NCBI GenBank assembly: GCA_001414345.1
Contig: LLCB01000409.1
Coordinates: forward strand, 1-42,809
From: Hymenoscyphus infarciens
Lineage: Eukaryota; Ascomycota; Leotiomycetes; Helotiales; Helotiaceae
DNA length: 42,809 nt
Reading direction: 5' to 3'
Within the stretch, counting starts at the first letter, position 1. Every line of letters begins with the position of its first letter. The position numbers and the translations under genes are program-made. Positions 1 through 10,166 of the stretch are shown here, piece by piece. The notes below the pieces were generated by a model. That model saw nothing but the letters and a program-made list of their open reading frames with translations, was not told where the DNA came from and ran no database searches.

Positions 1-1330
1 AAACGTTCTCTACTATATATAAACTTAAGATATATAAACTAGTATTTCTACTAGCTATAATAAATAAATAGTATTTATATTAATATAATATTAAAAACGT
101 ATTTATATATACTAATATAGATAAAGATATCTATATTATATAACTTATAGACTTTAAAGTAGATAATAAGGTTTATAAACTTAATAAGGCCTTATATAAG
201 CTAAAATAATCGCCTAAGCTATAGTATAAATATCTATTAGATATTTATTCTAAGCTAGGCTTTATAGTCTTACTATATAACTAAGACATTTTTATTAATA
301 GAATTACTAAAGTTATTATTATATACTATATACTTAGTAGATAACTTAATAATAACTAGACCTAATAAGAAAGATATAGATAATATTATATCTAATATAA
401 GTAAGGTCCTAAAAATATAGTATTTAGGCTTTATAAACTAGTTCTTAGGAATAGAAATAAAGTATAATATTAGTAATTAAATACTTACTATAAATTAAAA
501 TAAATATCTAGCTAATATTAAGAATAAATTTAATAAAGATAAACTAACTCCTATATCTATACTTATAGAACTAGGCTTATACTTAGATAAAAACGAAGAC
601 TAAGCTATTAAAGATAATATTACTACTTATTAATAAGAAGTAGGGTCTTTAATATACCTAAGTACTAAAACTAGACCTAATATTACCTTTATAGTTAATA
701 GATATACTAGATTTATGTCTAATCTTAGTATAGCTTACTTTAGAGCTTTAGAAAGAATATAGAAATATCTAAATTATAAGCCTACTCTAGGGCTATACTA
801 TAATACTATAGATAATAGACTAGACCTAAAAGCCTTTACTAATATAGATTAAGAAGGTTATATTATAAGTTAAAAAAGTACTAGTAGCTATATTATATAT
901 ATAAATAACTATATTATTAGCTAGAATATTATATTATAAAAAACTATTACTATATCTAGCTATAAAGCTAAATATATAGCTTATAAAGAAGTAGTTAAAG
1001 AAGTACTCTACTTAAATAACCTAGTAGACTACTTTAATAAACTTATAACTAATAATACTACTATTATATCTACTCTTCTAACTAATAGTAAATTAGCTTA
1101 AAAACTAGCTACTAATCCTAAGTTTTATAAGAGAATACTTAATAAAGTATATTAATATTATATATTACTTTATAATATAATAAATAGTAGTTAAATAACA
1201 CTAGTATATATTAGTATAAAAGATAATATAGCTAATAGCTTTATAAAAAGCTTAGATAAGTCTAAGTATAATATATTTATTAAAAGTCTTAATCTTAAAA
1301 ATAGCTAAAAATATATATAATAATATAAGA
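1..1330 (+). pseudogene. Copia (Ty1-type) pol remnant: RT and RNase H, left arm
   Basis: A Ty1/Copia polyprotein 3' part, entered at the window edge. Bases 171-230 read VYKLNKALYKLK then SPKL, matching the Copia reverse transcriptase signature VYKLNKALYGLKQSPR. The active-site box lies at about 334-345: the second aspartate codon is now AAC, as expected when GATGAC loses its TG to RIP. Bases 832-900 carry the RNase H block (KSTSSY, originally KSTSGY) and about 960-1,300 the rest of RNase H with an SYKAKYIA motif (originally S-x-EAEY-like). The frame appears to shift by one base between about 260 and 337, and the mirror copy has the same shift. In-frame TAA and TAG fit former CAA, CAG and TGG codons. 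The gene is dead. Its 5' part lies outside the window; the mirror at 37,404-42,809 shows more. Confidence 0.92.
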
Positions 1331-1370
1331 TAGATATAGTACTTAATATATATATCTACCTTATAAGAGG

Positions 1371-1875
1371 ATATAATATATATAATAATATAAGATTAGT
1401 AAGTTAAGGATTTAAAATATTTAAGTTTAAGATAATAAAATTATTATAAATAATTTATAACTTATACTATAAGCTACTTAGGATTATATACTTAATCTTA
1501 TATAAGCCTATTTAGTAAGTCTAATAAGTATATTATATAACTATACGTTTATAATATATTAGAAGTACTCTAAAATAATATATTAATATATAAACTTAAA
1601 ATAAAGAATCCTTTATTTTAGCTCTTTATCTTAAAAGTATAAAGAAATCGCTAGATTAGTATAAGTCTACTACTTTAGTAGATATTATATATTATAGACC
1701 TAATTCTATACCTAGTTCTATATACTAAGACTACTAAGCCTTTAGTCTATATAAAGAGGCCTTTAGAATATTAAAAAGACCTAAACATATATATATACCT
1801 ATATATTTATATATATATATAATTTATATATATTTACTCTCTAACTATTTTATTATATAACTATTCTTATAATAT
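1371..1875 (+). repeat. Copia 3' LTR, left arm
   Basis: Follows the pol remnant after a purine stretch ending at about 1,370 (AAGAGG), the likely polypurine tract. The end is set by comparison with uninterrupted Y elements: from about 1,875 the sequence TACCTAAATTATT matches the Y tail seen near 18,195 and 20,315, while the bases before it do not. The usual TG...CA ends would have become TA...TA under RIP. The 5' LTR is outside the window, so the target duplication cannot be tested. The mirror copy is 36,901-37,403. Confidence 0.75.
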
Positions 1876-2025
1876 ACCTAAATTATTAAAAAAGAAGAGG
1901 TATATTATTATTATTTAATAACGTAGAATTAACTAGAGTAGTAAATATAACGAATATAATATAGATTATAATACTAATAAGTAGCTTAATACTAAGTAGT
2001 AAATATAATATAATAGTAATAGAGA

Positions 2026-2063
<38 letters not shown>

Positions 2064-2784
2064 AGTAAAGTATTAAAGTATTAAAGTATTAAAGTTATTA
2101 AAGTTATTAAAGTTGTCGAAGTCGAAGTCGAAGGTAAGAGTAGCTTATATATATACTAAGCCTACTATATAGCTAGTTATATATAGTATACTATATTTAG
2201 TAAGAGTAACCCTAGTAAGAGAACCACGCTTTACTATATAACCTACTTTAGTTATATAATATATTTAAATTTATTTACTAGTAGCTCTAATTATAAAGAC
2301 TATTAATATATAATTACTAAGTAAAGTTAATATATAAAAAGTCGCTTAAATTGCTTTTTAAAAAAAAACACTCTTTTTAAACTTTTTATTTTTTCTTCTA
2401 AGTACTTTTTAAGTATTATTATACTACTAATATATAACTAGTATATACTAAAGCTAGTATTAGTTATAATAGAATAGTATAAGCTACCTAGAACTACTTA
2501 GAACTACTCTAAGCCTCTCTAAACTATAGCTAGCTATAGCTTTAAGTAATTTAACGATTTAGAATAGGTTTAGAACCTCTCTAAATAGATTCTAAACCTC
2601 TCTAAATAGGATTAGAACCTTAGAACCTCTTTAAATATAATTAGAACCTCTTTAAATAGAATTAGAACCTTAAAACCTCTTTAAATAAGATTAGATACTA
2701 TATTAACTCTTATTTAAGCTATTAAAATTAATTTAATACTAATTTAAACTAGTTTTAAGTAAAAGTAAGTAAGTATATATATAC
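1876..2784 (+). mobile_element. Y1, non-autonomous element, truncated by Copia
   Basis: A Y-family element without coding capacity, cut on its left by the Copia insertion. It holds the shared core: a conserved block at about 1,914-2,025, a TTA array at 2,029-2,061, an AAAGTATT/GTCGAA repeat at 2,062-2,135, and the A-tract segment at 2,300-2,410 with a surviving CAC at about 2,369. It then continues with the Y right-hand subterminal repeats (variants of AATAGGTTTAG on the other strand) and ends near 2,784 with the motif AGTAAAAGTAAGTAAG. This copy keeps more CpG (three GTCGAA units) than any other, so it is the least mutated guide to the original core. The mirror is Y1' at 35,995-36,900. Confidence 0.8.
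2029..2135 (+). repeat. TTA microsatellite followed by TTAAAG/TCGAAG repeat
   Basis: A run of ATT/TTA triplets is followed by AAAGTATT units and then GTCGAA hexamers. The same composite array occurs in every X and Y core, for example at about 6,345-6,430, 9,310-9,400, 12,187-12,265, 16,000-16,085, 18,343-18,430, 20,448-20,545, 21,855-21,950, 26,620-26,690, 29,475-29,560, 32,429-32,520, 36,645-36,757 and 39,800-39,893. In most copies the hexamer reads GTTAAA, showing CG changed to TA. Confidence 0.85.
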
Positions 2785-4437
2785 TTTAAACTTATATATA
2801 GTAGAGATATAAAATATAATAGCTAATATTTAAAATTTATTACTATTACTAGAAAATATTTTATATATAAGATACTAGATATTACTATAGTTTAAAGATA
2901 TAATAAAATTCTTTATAAATAAATAATACTTAGATTCTATTTAAATAAAGGTTAATATCTTAATATTTTATAAGAAATTATAGAAATTTATAATATATAG
3001 TAATAAGGATATATTTATAAAGTACTATAAAATATAGAAAAGATATATTACTAAAAAAGAAGTAGCTTTATTATTAATATAAAAGTATAATAAAGGTAAA
3101 TACTTTAGTAAATCTATAACTCTTTAGAAACTTTAAGAATATTTCTAGCTATAAATAATAAAGAATATAATAGATTATATTATAGGTTACCTTTCTTATA
3201 CTAAGTATATAATAATAAACTAGTTAGAATAATTAGCTAGAATAATAATATTAGAACTAATATAACTTCTAAGAATAGACTAGATTAGCCTCTTTTTAGA
3301 AATAAACTAACTAAATAATAAATAGTAGATACTATTAATAATAGACTACTTCTCTAAATATATATAAGTAAAGGTATTTAATAATAACTAATCTAATAGT
3401 ATTATATTATTCTTATAATTAATCTTTAATATATATAAAGTACTAGTAGAACTCTATACTAATCCTAGTCTATACTTTAAAAGAATACTATAAGAATATA
3501 TAAAGAAAAAGAGAATTATATAAATAAATTTACTATTAGAAGTAAAGAAAGCTATAAGAATAGCTAAGAAAGTAGTTAATATATTATAAAGAGTATTTAA
3601 GAAAATATTACTTAATTATTAATATTAGTTATAATATTTAGATTAAGCTATATTTAAAACTAATAATTATTATATAATCTATCTAAGCTTCTCTTTTTTT
3701 AAAATATTCTTTAGATTTAAACTAACTAGTAACTAAGATATTAGTTTCTTTTAAGAAACTAAGAATACTCTTTCTATCTAAATAAAAGATAATATTAACT
3801 AGATTATTCTAGTTAAACTTAATATATATATAGATCTAGTTATAGATTTTATAAATAAAAGAGATAAAATTTTAAAAAAAGCTTTATTTAATTCTAACTA
3901 AACTAGATAATAAATAAAAGAGAGATATAATATAAGAATAAACTTATAAGATTCTCTTAATCTTAGCTAACTAGTAATACTATTTAATTATAAAGCTTTT
4001 AGTTAAAAAATAAAACTAATATAAAGAGAGCTATTTATTATTATAAGTTATAAAAGAGAAATAGATAAATTATATACTATTTAATAAATTAATAGTAGTT
4101 TAATCTAAAGATACTTCTATAAAGACTATTTAAAGTTATTTTAATTATATAAAAGATATTAAGTAATAAAATAAGAAAAGAGATTTTTATTAATATAAAA
4201 TATTTAACTTAGAAGTACTAAATTCTAACTTTTTAAAGAAGTCTAGTTTCTTTAAAAAGCTTATACTACTTAACTCTAGTTAAGTAGATAAATTTAATAT
4301 ATAAAATTTTAAGTAGAAGAGATAGAATAAGAAAGAACTAAAGAATTATAGCTAAAAACGATATTTACTAAAAAGAAAAAAATAATAATAATATAAATAA
4401 TATATTATTAAAATCTTACTTAAAAATAATTATAATA

Positions 4438-4626
4438 TTTACTTTAAACTTTAATTTACTTTCTTTTTAAGAAAGTATTTACTTCTTAGTATTAAGTATA
4501 TTTACTTTAAACTTTAATTTACCTCCTTTTTAAGAAGATTTTTACTTCTTAGTATTAAATATATTTACTTTAAACTTTAATTTACCTCCTTTTTAAGAAG
4601 ATTTTTACTTTTTAGTATTAAGTATA
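4438..4626 (+). repeat. 63 bp tandem repeat, three copies
   Basis: Three consecutive units start at about 4,438, 4,501 and 4,564, each beginning TTTACTTTAAACTTTAATTT. The period is divisible by three, so the array could encode a 21-residue repeat in the former protein. The mirror region has only two units. Confidence 0.85.
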
Positions 4627-4930
4627 GACTAAGCTATTAATATATATATATTTAACTAGAACTTTTAATTCTAACTTTATACTATTCTTAAAAAATAATA
4701 TAAGTATATTTTTATATTTATAAGTAAATACTCCTACTAGTAATATATTAGTAAAAGCTATTTTACTTATATTTTACTAGTAATATATTTAAACTTTTAC
4801 TTAAATATCTTCTTAAAACTATTAAACTCTAGAGTTTTACTAGTATTTACTAGAATAATTAATAAAAAGCTTTTATAATATAATAAAATATCTAAGAAAT
4901 AACTACTAAGATTAAGATAGTTATAACTAA

Positions 4931-5030
4931 CTATTAAGATAGAGACTAACTTTTTTAAAATAATTAAGATAAAGACTAATCTTATTAAGATAACTAAGAT
5001 AAAGACTAGTCTTATTAAGATAACTAAGAA
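4931..5030 (+). repeat. 30 bp tandem repeat in module A
   Basis: Units containing AAGATAAAGACTA recur at about 4,936, 4,966 and 4,996, an exact 30 bp period (10 codons). In the frame that gives DKDQS-like units after RIP stops are ignored, this looks like a charged, low-complexity protein tail. The mirror is about 33,811-33,910, with the same number of units. Confidence 0.75.
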
Positions 5031-5439
5031 GAGAACTACTACTAATAAATAATTCTATATATAGAACTATTAAATAGCTATACTAACTCTTATATAAAAT
5101 AAAATATTACTTATAATAATAATAATAGTTATTTAATAATATAAAAGTTAAATATAAAAAACCTACTATCTTAGATACTAGAAACCTTAACTATTATCTA
5201 ATATAAGATTATATATAATACTTAAAAACATTTATTTAAGAAAATAGATATATATTAATATAATACCTTTAAACTTATAACTTTAAATAAAAGAATAATA
5301 ATTAACTAGTTAAGTAATAACTAGAAAAGATTTAAAGAGATCTAATAAAACTCTAATATAATCTTCTAGTATTAGACTCTAGATATATAGATTCTATTAG
5401 ATATTATAGTTAAGATACTCTAATATTATATACTATATA

Positions 5440-7308
5440 TATACTTACTTACTTTTACTTAAACCTAATTTAAATTAGTATTAAATCGATTTTAATAGGT
5501 TTAGAATAGGTTTTAAATAGGTTTAGAATAAGTTTTAAATAGGTTTAGAATAGGTTTAGAATAAGTTCTAAATAGGTTTTAAATAGGTTTAGAATAGGTT
5601 TTAAATAAGTTTTAAATAGGTTTAGAATAAGTTTTAAATAGATTTTAAACCTCTCTAAATAGGTTTAGAATCTATTTTAAATTATTAAAATATTTAGAAT
5701 TATAATTAGACTATAGTTTAAAAAGGTTCTAAACCTATTTAGAACTTATTTAAAGAGGTTTTAAACCTATTCTAAATTATAGAAACGTTTAAAGCTATTA
5801 CTAAACTATAGTTTAAAGAGGTTCTAAACTTATTTAGAACTTATTTAGAACTTATTTAAAGAGGTTCTAAACCTATTCTAAATTATAGAAACGTTTAAAG
5901 CTATTACTAGACTATAGTTTAAAGAGGTTCTAAACCTATTTAGAGAGGTTTTAAACCTATTTTAAACCTATTCTAAGTAGTTCTAAGTAGTTTAAGCTAT
6001 TCTATTATAACTAATATTAGTTTTAGTATATACTAGCTATATCTTAGTAATATATTAATACTTAAAAAGTACTTAGAAGAAAAAATAAAAAGTTTAGAGA
6101 GAGTGTTTTTTTTTTTAAAAGTAATTTAAGTAACTTTTTATATATTAACTTTAATTAATAAGTATATATTAATAATTCTTAGAATTAAAGCTATAAGTAT
6201 ATAAAAAATAGAAGTTATATAACTAAAGTAGGTTATTTAATAAAGCATAGCTTTTATACTAAGGTTACTTTTACTAAATATAGTATACTATATATAACTA
6301 GTTATATAACTACTAAAACTTAGTATATAAGCTACCTCTACTTTTAACTTTAACTTTAACTTTAACTTTAATACTTTAATATTTTAATACTTTAACTTTA
6401 ATACTTTAATAATAATAATAATAATAACTTACTATTACTATTATATTATATTTATTAATTAGTATTAAGCTACTTATTAGTATTATAATTAATATTATAT
6501 TTATTATATTTACTACCTTAGTTAATTCTATATTATTAAATAGTAAGATAATATTAGATAATATAAATATATTTTATAATTAGACTTTTAATAGAGTAAA
6601 TTAGAAGTATTAGATTTATTATCTATATTATTACTATTACTATTACTATTACTCTTATATATAATATATACTATTTCTACTCTTACTTCTTAAACTAATA
6701 TATATATTTTATAGTTTCTAACTAACTAATTAATTAACTAACTAACTAACTAACTAATTAAACTAATTATATTAAGATATATATATAAAGATAATATTAT
6801 AAGTTAGTAGAATATTTAATAGAATATTTAGTAGAATATTTAATAGAATTAGTAGAATTAGTAGAATTAGTAAAAGTAGAACTTAGGTATTTAAGTATAT
6901 TATATAAGAGTAGTATAGCTATATAATATAAGCTTAATTATATAATTTTAAATTTAAGTCCTTTTTTTAAGCTCTTTTTTAAGCTCTTTTTCTATACTAG
7001 CTTAAACCTAGCTCTAAACTAGCTCTAAACTAGTTTTAAACTAGTTTTAAACTAGTTTTAAACTAGTTTAAAACTAAAGTTAACTCTAGATTAGATACGT
7101 TTAAGGTATTATATATAAAGAAACTAATTTAGCTCTAGTTCTAAACTAGCTTTAAACTAGTTCTAAACTAGTTCTAAACTAGTTTTAAACTAGTTTTAAA
7201 CTACTTAAAATATAATCTAATTCTAAGTTAATCTTAATTTAAATTAAAGTTAAACTAGAGTTAAACTAGAGTTAAACTAGAGTTAAGTAAATAGTAGTTT
7301 AGTAGTAT
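5440..7308 (-). mobile_element. Y2, complete non-autonomous TIR-like element
   Basis: A full Y element of about 1.87 kb in reverse orientation. One end starts TACTTACTTACTTTTACTTA near 5,441; the other, read inward, is ACTAAACTACTATTTACTTA near 7,305, so the ends share a partly conserved inverted motif (ACTTTTACTTAA against ACTATTTACTTAA). Inside: AATAGGTTTAG-type subterminal repeats at 5,490-5,960, A-tract core at 6,060-6,160 with surviving GTG at 6,104, TTA array near 6,415, the tetranucleotide array at 6,720-6,759, GAATTAGTA repeats at 6,810-6,875, and CTAGTTYTAAA repeats on the far side. Flanking bases on both sides are TATATA, so any target duplication is hidden in TA repeats. No ORF is evident. 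The mirror is Y2' at 31,533-33,405. Confidence 0.8.
6720..6759 (+). repeat. CTAA tetranucleotide array in Y2
   Basis: Tandem CTAA/TTAG units. The same array occurs in other X and Y tails at about 8,987-9,026, 16,351-16,407, 18,001-18,025, 20,116-20,153, 29,838-29,880, 32,104-32,146 and 40,211-40,243. At 40,218 one unit still reads CCGA, which suggests that the original unit contained CG. Confidence 0.85.
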
Positions 7309-8276
7309 AGTATATATAAAGCTTTAGATTAATTTAAAAATTTTTTTTAACTTTTAAGACTTAAATAGATTTCTCTTATATATCTTTCTAAATAATAAAA
7401 TATTAGTAATTTACTATTATATTAGAGTATTAAAAACTATATTAGTTTATATATTCTTTAAAAATATTATAACTAGTAATATACTAGTAGTAAACTAACT
7501 AGGCTATAGTTAAGTAGTAGCTTATTAAGAAAATAAAGTTACTTTATATATAATCTATTTAAAATTAAATAACTTTAATAAATCTACTATAACTATCTTT
7601 TTAAAAGATAAAGATTTAAATACTTTCTTAACTAACTTAAACTTAAAGAAATTTATAATAAAAGAACTTAAAGTTAATAATACTAATAATCTAGGAAAAG
7701 ACCTTCTTATAAAATACTAATTTTATACTAAAAGTAGTAAATTCTATTAAAACTTATTTATTTATTTTTACTTAAAATAGAATTAGTTTATTATACTAAC
7801 TATAATAAATTAGTATAATAGATTAGAACTTTATTAAATCTTCTAAGACTTTCTTTATAAAGATAGTTTAAAAACCTAGTAAAATACTAATATTTATTCT
7901 ATTACTAGATATAAGCTAAAACTATAATATATCTAGAAATTAATAGAAAAAGTTAAATAACTATTAGTTTAAAATCTAGCTAGAAAGTTTATTATTAAGA
8001 TAATCTTAGATAATATAAATCTAAAAAGTATACTATCTAATTCTAGAAAGAGATAGTTATTAGACTTAAATAACTAAGAAAAACTAATAAAACGTCTTTA
8101 ATAATAATATTAAGATAAAGAAGATAAGGAATCTAAGAAAGAAAAGAAAGACTTAGTTAATAAACTATTAATATCTACTTCTATTAAAAGAAAGACTATT
8201 ACTATAGCTAACTATAAGTTCTTATCTACTAGAAAATTTACTATAAAGAGCTAGATAAACCTAGATATTATTATAT
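7309..8276 (+). pseudogene. Module B: decayed ORF of unknown function, left arm
   Basis: A single plus-strand frame, interrupted only by TAA and TAG, can be followed from about 7,480 to the Y3 boundary at 8,276 (about 265 codons). It includes a leucine/asparagine-rich stretch (KDLNTFLTNLNLKKF near 7,610-7,660), a charged segment near 8,110-8,160 (DKEDKESKKEKKD), and ends without a natural stop. I do not recognise a family. It lies between two Y elements in opposite orientation and reads in the same direction as modules A and C. A Gag-like or accessory protein of the module A element is possible but unproven. Confidence 0.55.
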
Positions 8277-8985
8277 TACTAAACTACTATTTACTTAATA
8301 CTAATTTAACTTCGATTTAACTCTAATTTAACTCTAATTTAACTCTAGTTTAAATTAAGATTAATCTAGAGTTAGATTAGTATTAGAGTAGTTCTATTAG
8401 TTTAAAACTAATTTAAAACTAATTTAAAACTAGTTTAAAACTAGTTTAGAACTAGTTTAAAGAGGTTTTACTAGTTTAGAGCCGATTTAGAACTAGTTCT
8501 AAACTATTAGAGAGGTTCTACTAGTTTAAAGCTAGTTTAGAACTAATTTAGAGCTAAGTCTAAAAGAGAGCTAAATTAGTTTCTTAATTTATAATATCTT
8601 AAATATATCTAATCTAGAGTTAACTTTATATAAATAGTTTTAAACTAGTTTAAAGCTAGTTTAGAACTAGTTTAAAACTAGTTTAGAATAAGGTTAAAGC
8701 TAGTTTTAAGCTAGTATTAAAAAAGAATTAAGAATAAAAGAGCTTAAAAAAGAGCTTAAAAAAAGGACTTAAATTTAAAATTATATAATTAAGTATATAT
8801 TATATTATTATACTACTTTTATATAACTTATTTAAATACCTAAGTTCTACTTCTACTAATTCTACTAATTCTACTAATTATTCTACTAATTATTCTATTA
8901 ATTATTCTATTAAATATTCTACTAAATATTCTACTAACTTAAATAACGTTATCTCTATATATATATCTTAATATAATTAGTTTAA

Positions 8986-9025
<40 letters not shown>

Positions 9026-10166
9026 AAACTATAAAGTATATATATTAGTTTAAGAAGTAAGAGTAGAAATAGTATATACTAATAATAATAGTAATAATAT
9101 AGATAATAAATCTAATACTTCTAATTTACTAGGTAACTAATTTAAGGCTTCTTATTTACTCTACTAAAAGTCTAAATATACTACTAGCTAATATTATTTA
9201 ATAATATAGAATTAACTAGAGTAGTAAATATAATAAAAATAATATAGATTATAATACTAATAAGTAGTCTAATACTAAGTAATAAATACTATATAATAGT
9301 AAGAGATAGTTATTATTATTATTATTATTATTAATATTAAAGTTAAAGATATTAAAGTCGAAGTATTAAAGTTAAAGTTAAAGTCGAAGTTAAAGTTAAA
9401 GTTAAGAGTAGCTTATATATTTATAAGTCTTAGTAGTTATATAGCTAGTTATATATAGTATACTATATTTAGTAAGAGTAACTCTAGTATAAAAGCCACG
9501 CTCTACTATATAACCTACTTTAGTTATATAACTTATTAAAACTTATATACTAGTAGCTCTAATTATAAGAATTATTAATATATAATTACTAATTAAAGTT
9601 AATATATAAAAAGTTATTTAAATTAACTTTAAAAAAAAAACACTCTTTCTAGACTTTTTATTTTTTCTTTTAAGTACTTTTTAAGTATTATTATACTATT
9701 AATATATAGTAGGTATATACTAAAGCTAGTATTAGTTATAATAGAATAGCTTAAGTTACTTAGAACTACTTAGAATAGGTTTAGAATAGGTTTAGAATCT
9801 CTTTAAATAAGTTCTAAACCTTAGAACCTCTCTAAACTATAGCTAGCTATAGCTCTAATTAATTTAATAATTTAGAATAGGTTCTAAACCTCTCTAAATA
9901 TAATTAGAACCTTAGAAATTCTCTAAACTATAGCTAGCTATAGCTCTAATTAATTTAATAATTTAGAATAGGTTTAAAACCTCTCTAAATAGGTTTTAAA
10001 CCTTAGAATCTCTTTAAATATAATTAAAACCTCTTTAAATAGAATTAGAATCTTAGAATCTCTCTAAGTAGAATTAGATATTATATTAACTCTTATTTAA
10101 GCTATTAAAATCGATTTAATACTAAGTTAAACTAGTTTTAAGTAAAAGTAAGTAAGTATATATATA
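8277..10166 (+). mobile_element. Y3, complete non-autonomous TIR-like element
   Basis: A Y element of about 1.89 kb in the forward orientation, opposite to Y2. It starts TACTAAACTACTATTTACTT near 8,277 and ends AGTAAAAGTAAGTAAG near 10,157. Order: CTAGTTTAAAA repeats at 8,390-8,700, GGACTTAAATTTAAAATTAT near 8,764, TCTACTAAT repeats at 8,850-8,935, TTAG array at 8,987-9,026, core block near 9,205, TTA array, TTAAAG repeats, A-tract core with surviving CAC at 9,641, and TAGAACC-type subterminal repeats to the end. It splits modules B and C. The mirror is Y3' at 28,703-30,564, which has lost the CAC. Confidence 0.82.

Larger units (their letters stand above)
2785..5439 (+). pseudogene. Module A: decayed retroviral-type integrase (rve) gene, left arm
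   Basis: One frame (codons starting at 3,341 mod 3) can be followed from about 2,900 to 4,160, broken only by TAA and TAG. In order it shows an HHCC-like zinc module (KYNKGKY near 3,090, probably HNKGKH; YLSY near 3,190, probably CLSC), then an integrase core with IDYFSKYI at 3,341. Likely catalytic triad: D at 3,278-3,280; N at 3,461-3,463, where RIP would turn GAT after CT into AAT; K at 3,566-3,568, where GAG would become AAG. Second and third residues are 35 codons apart. A C-terminal module near 4,030-4,155 ends in RYFYKDYLKLF, probably from RHFHGDHLKLF. The last ~1.2 kb carries in-frame-length tandem repeats. The gene lies between Y1 and Y2. It could belong to a Gypsy-like retroelement or an integrase-type DNA transposon; no RT is visible with it. 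Confidence 0.8.

Noticed and set aside
1914..2410. X/Y core interpreted as a solo LTR
   Set aside because: It occurs in both orientations, always inside longer units with their own inverted ends, and X6 shows the whole 1.5 kb moves as one unit.
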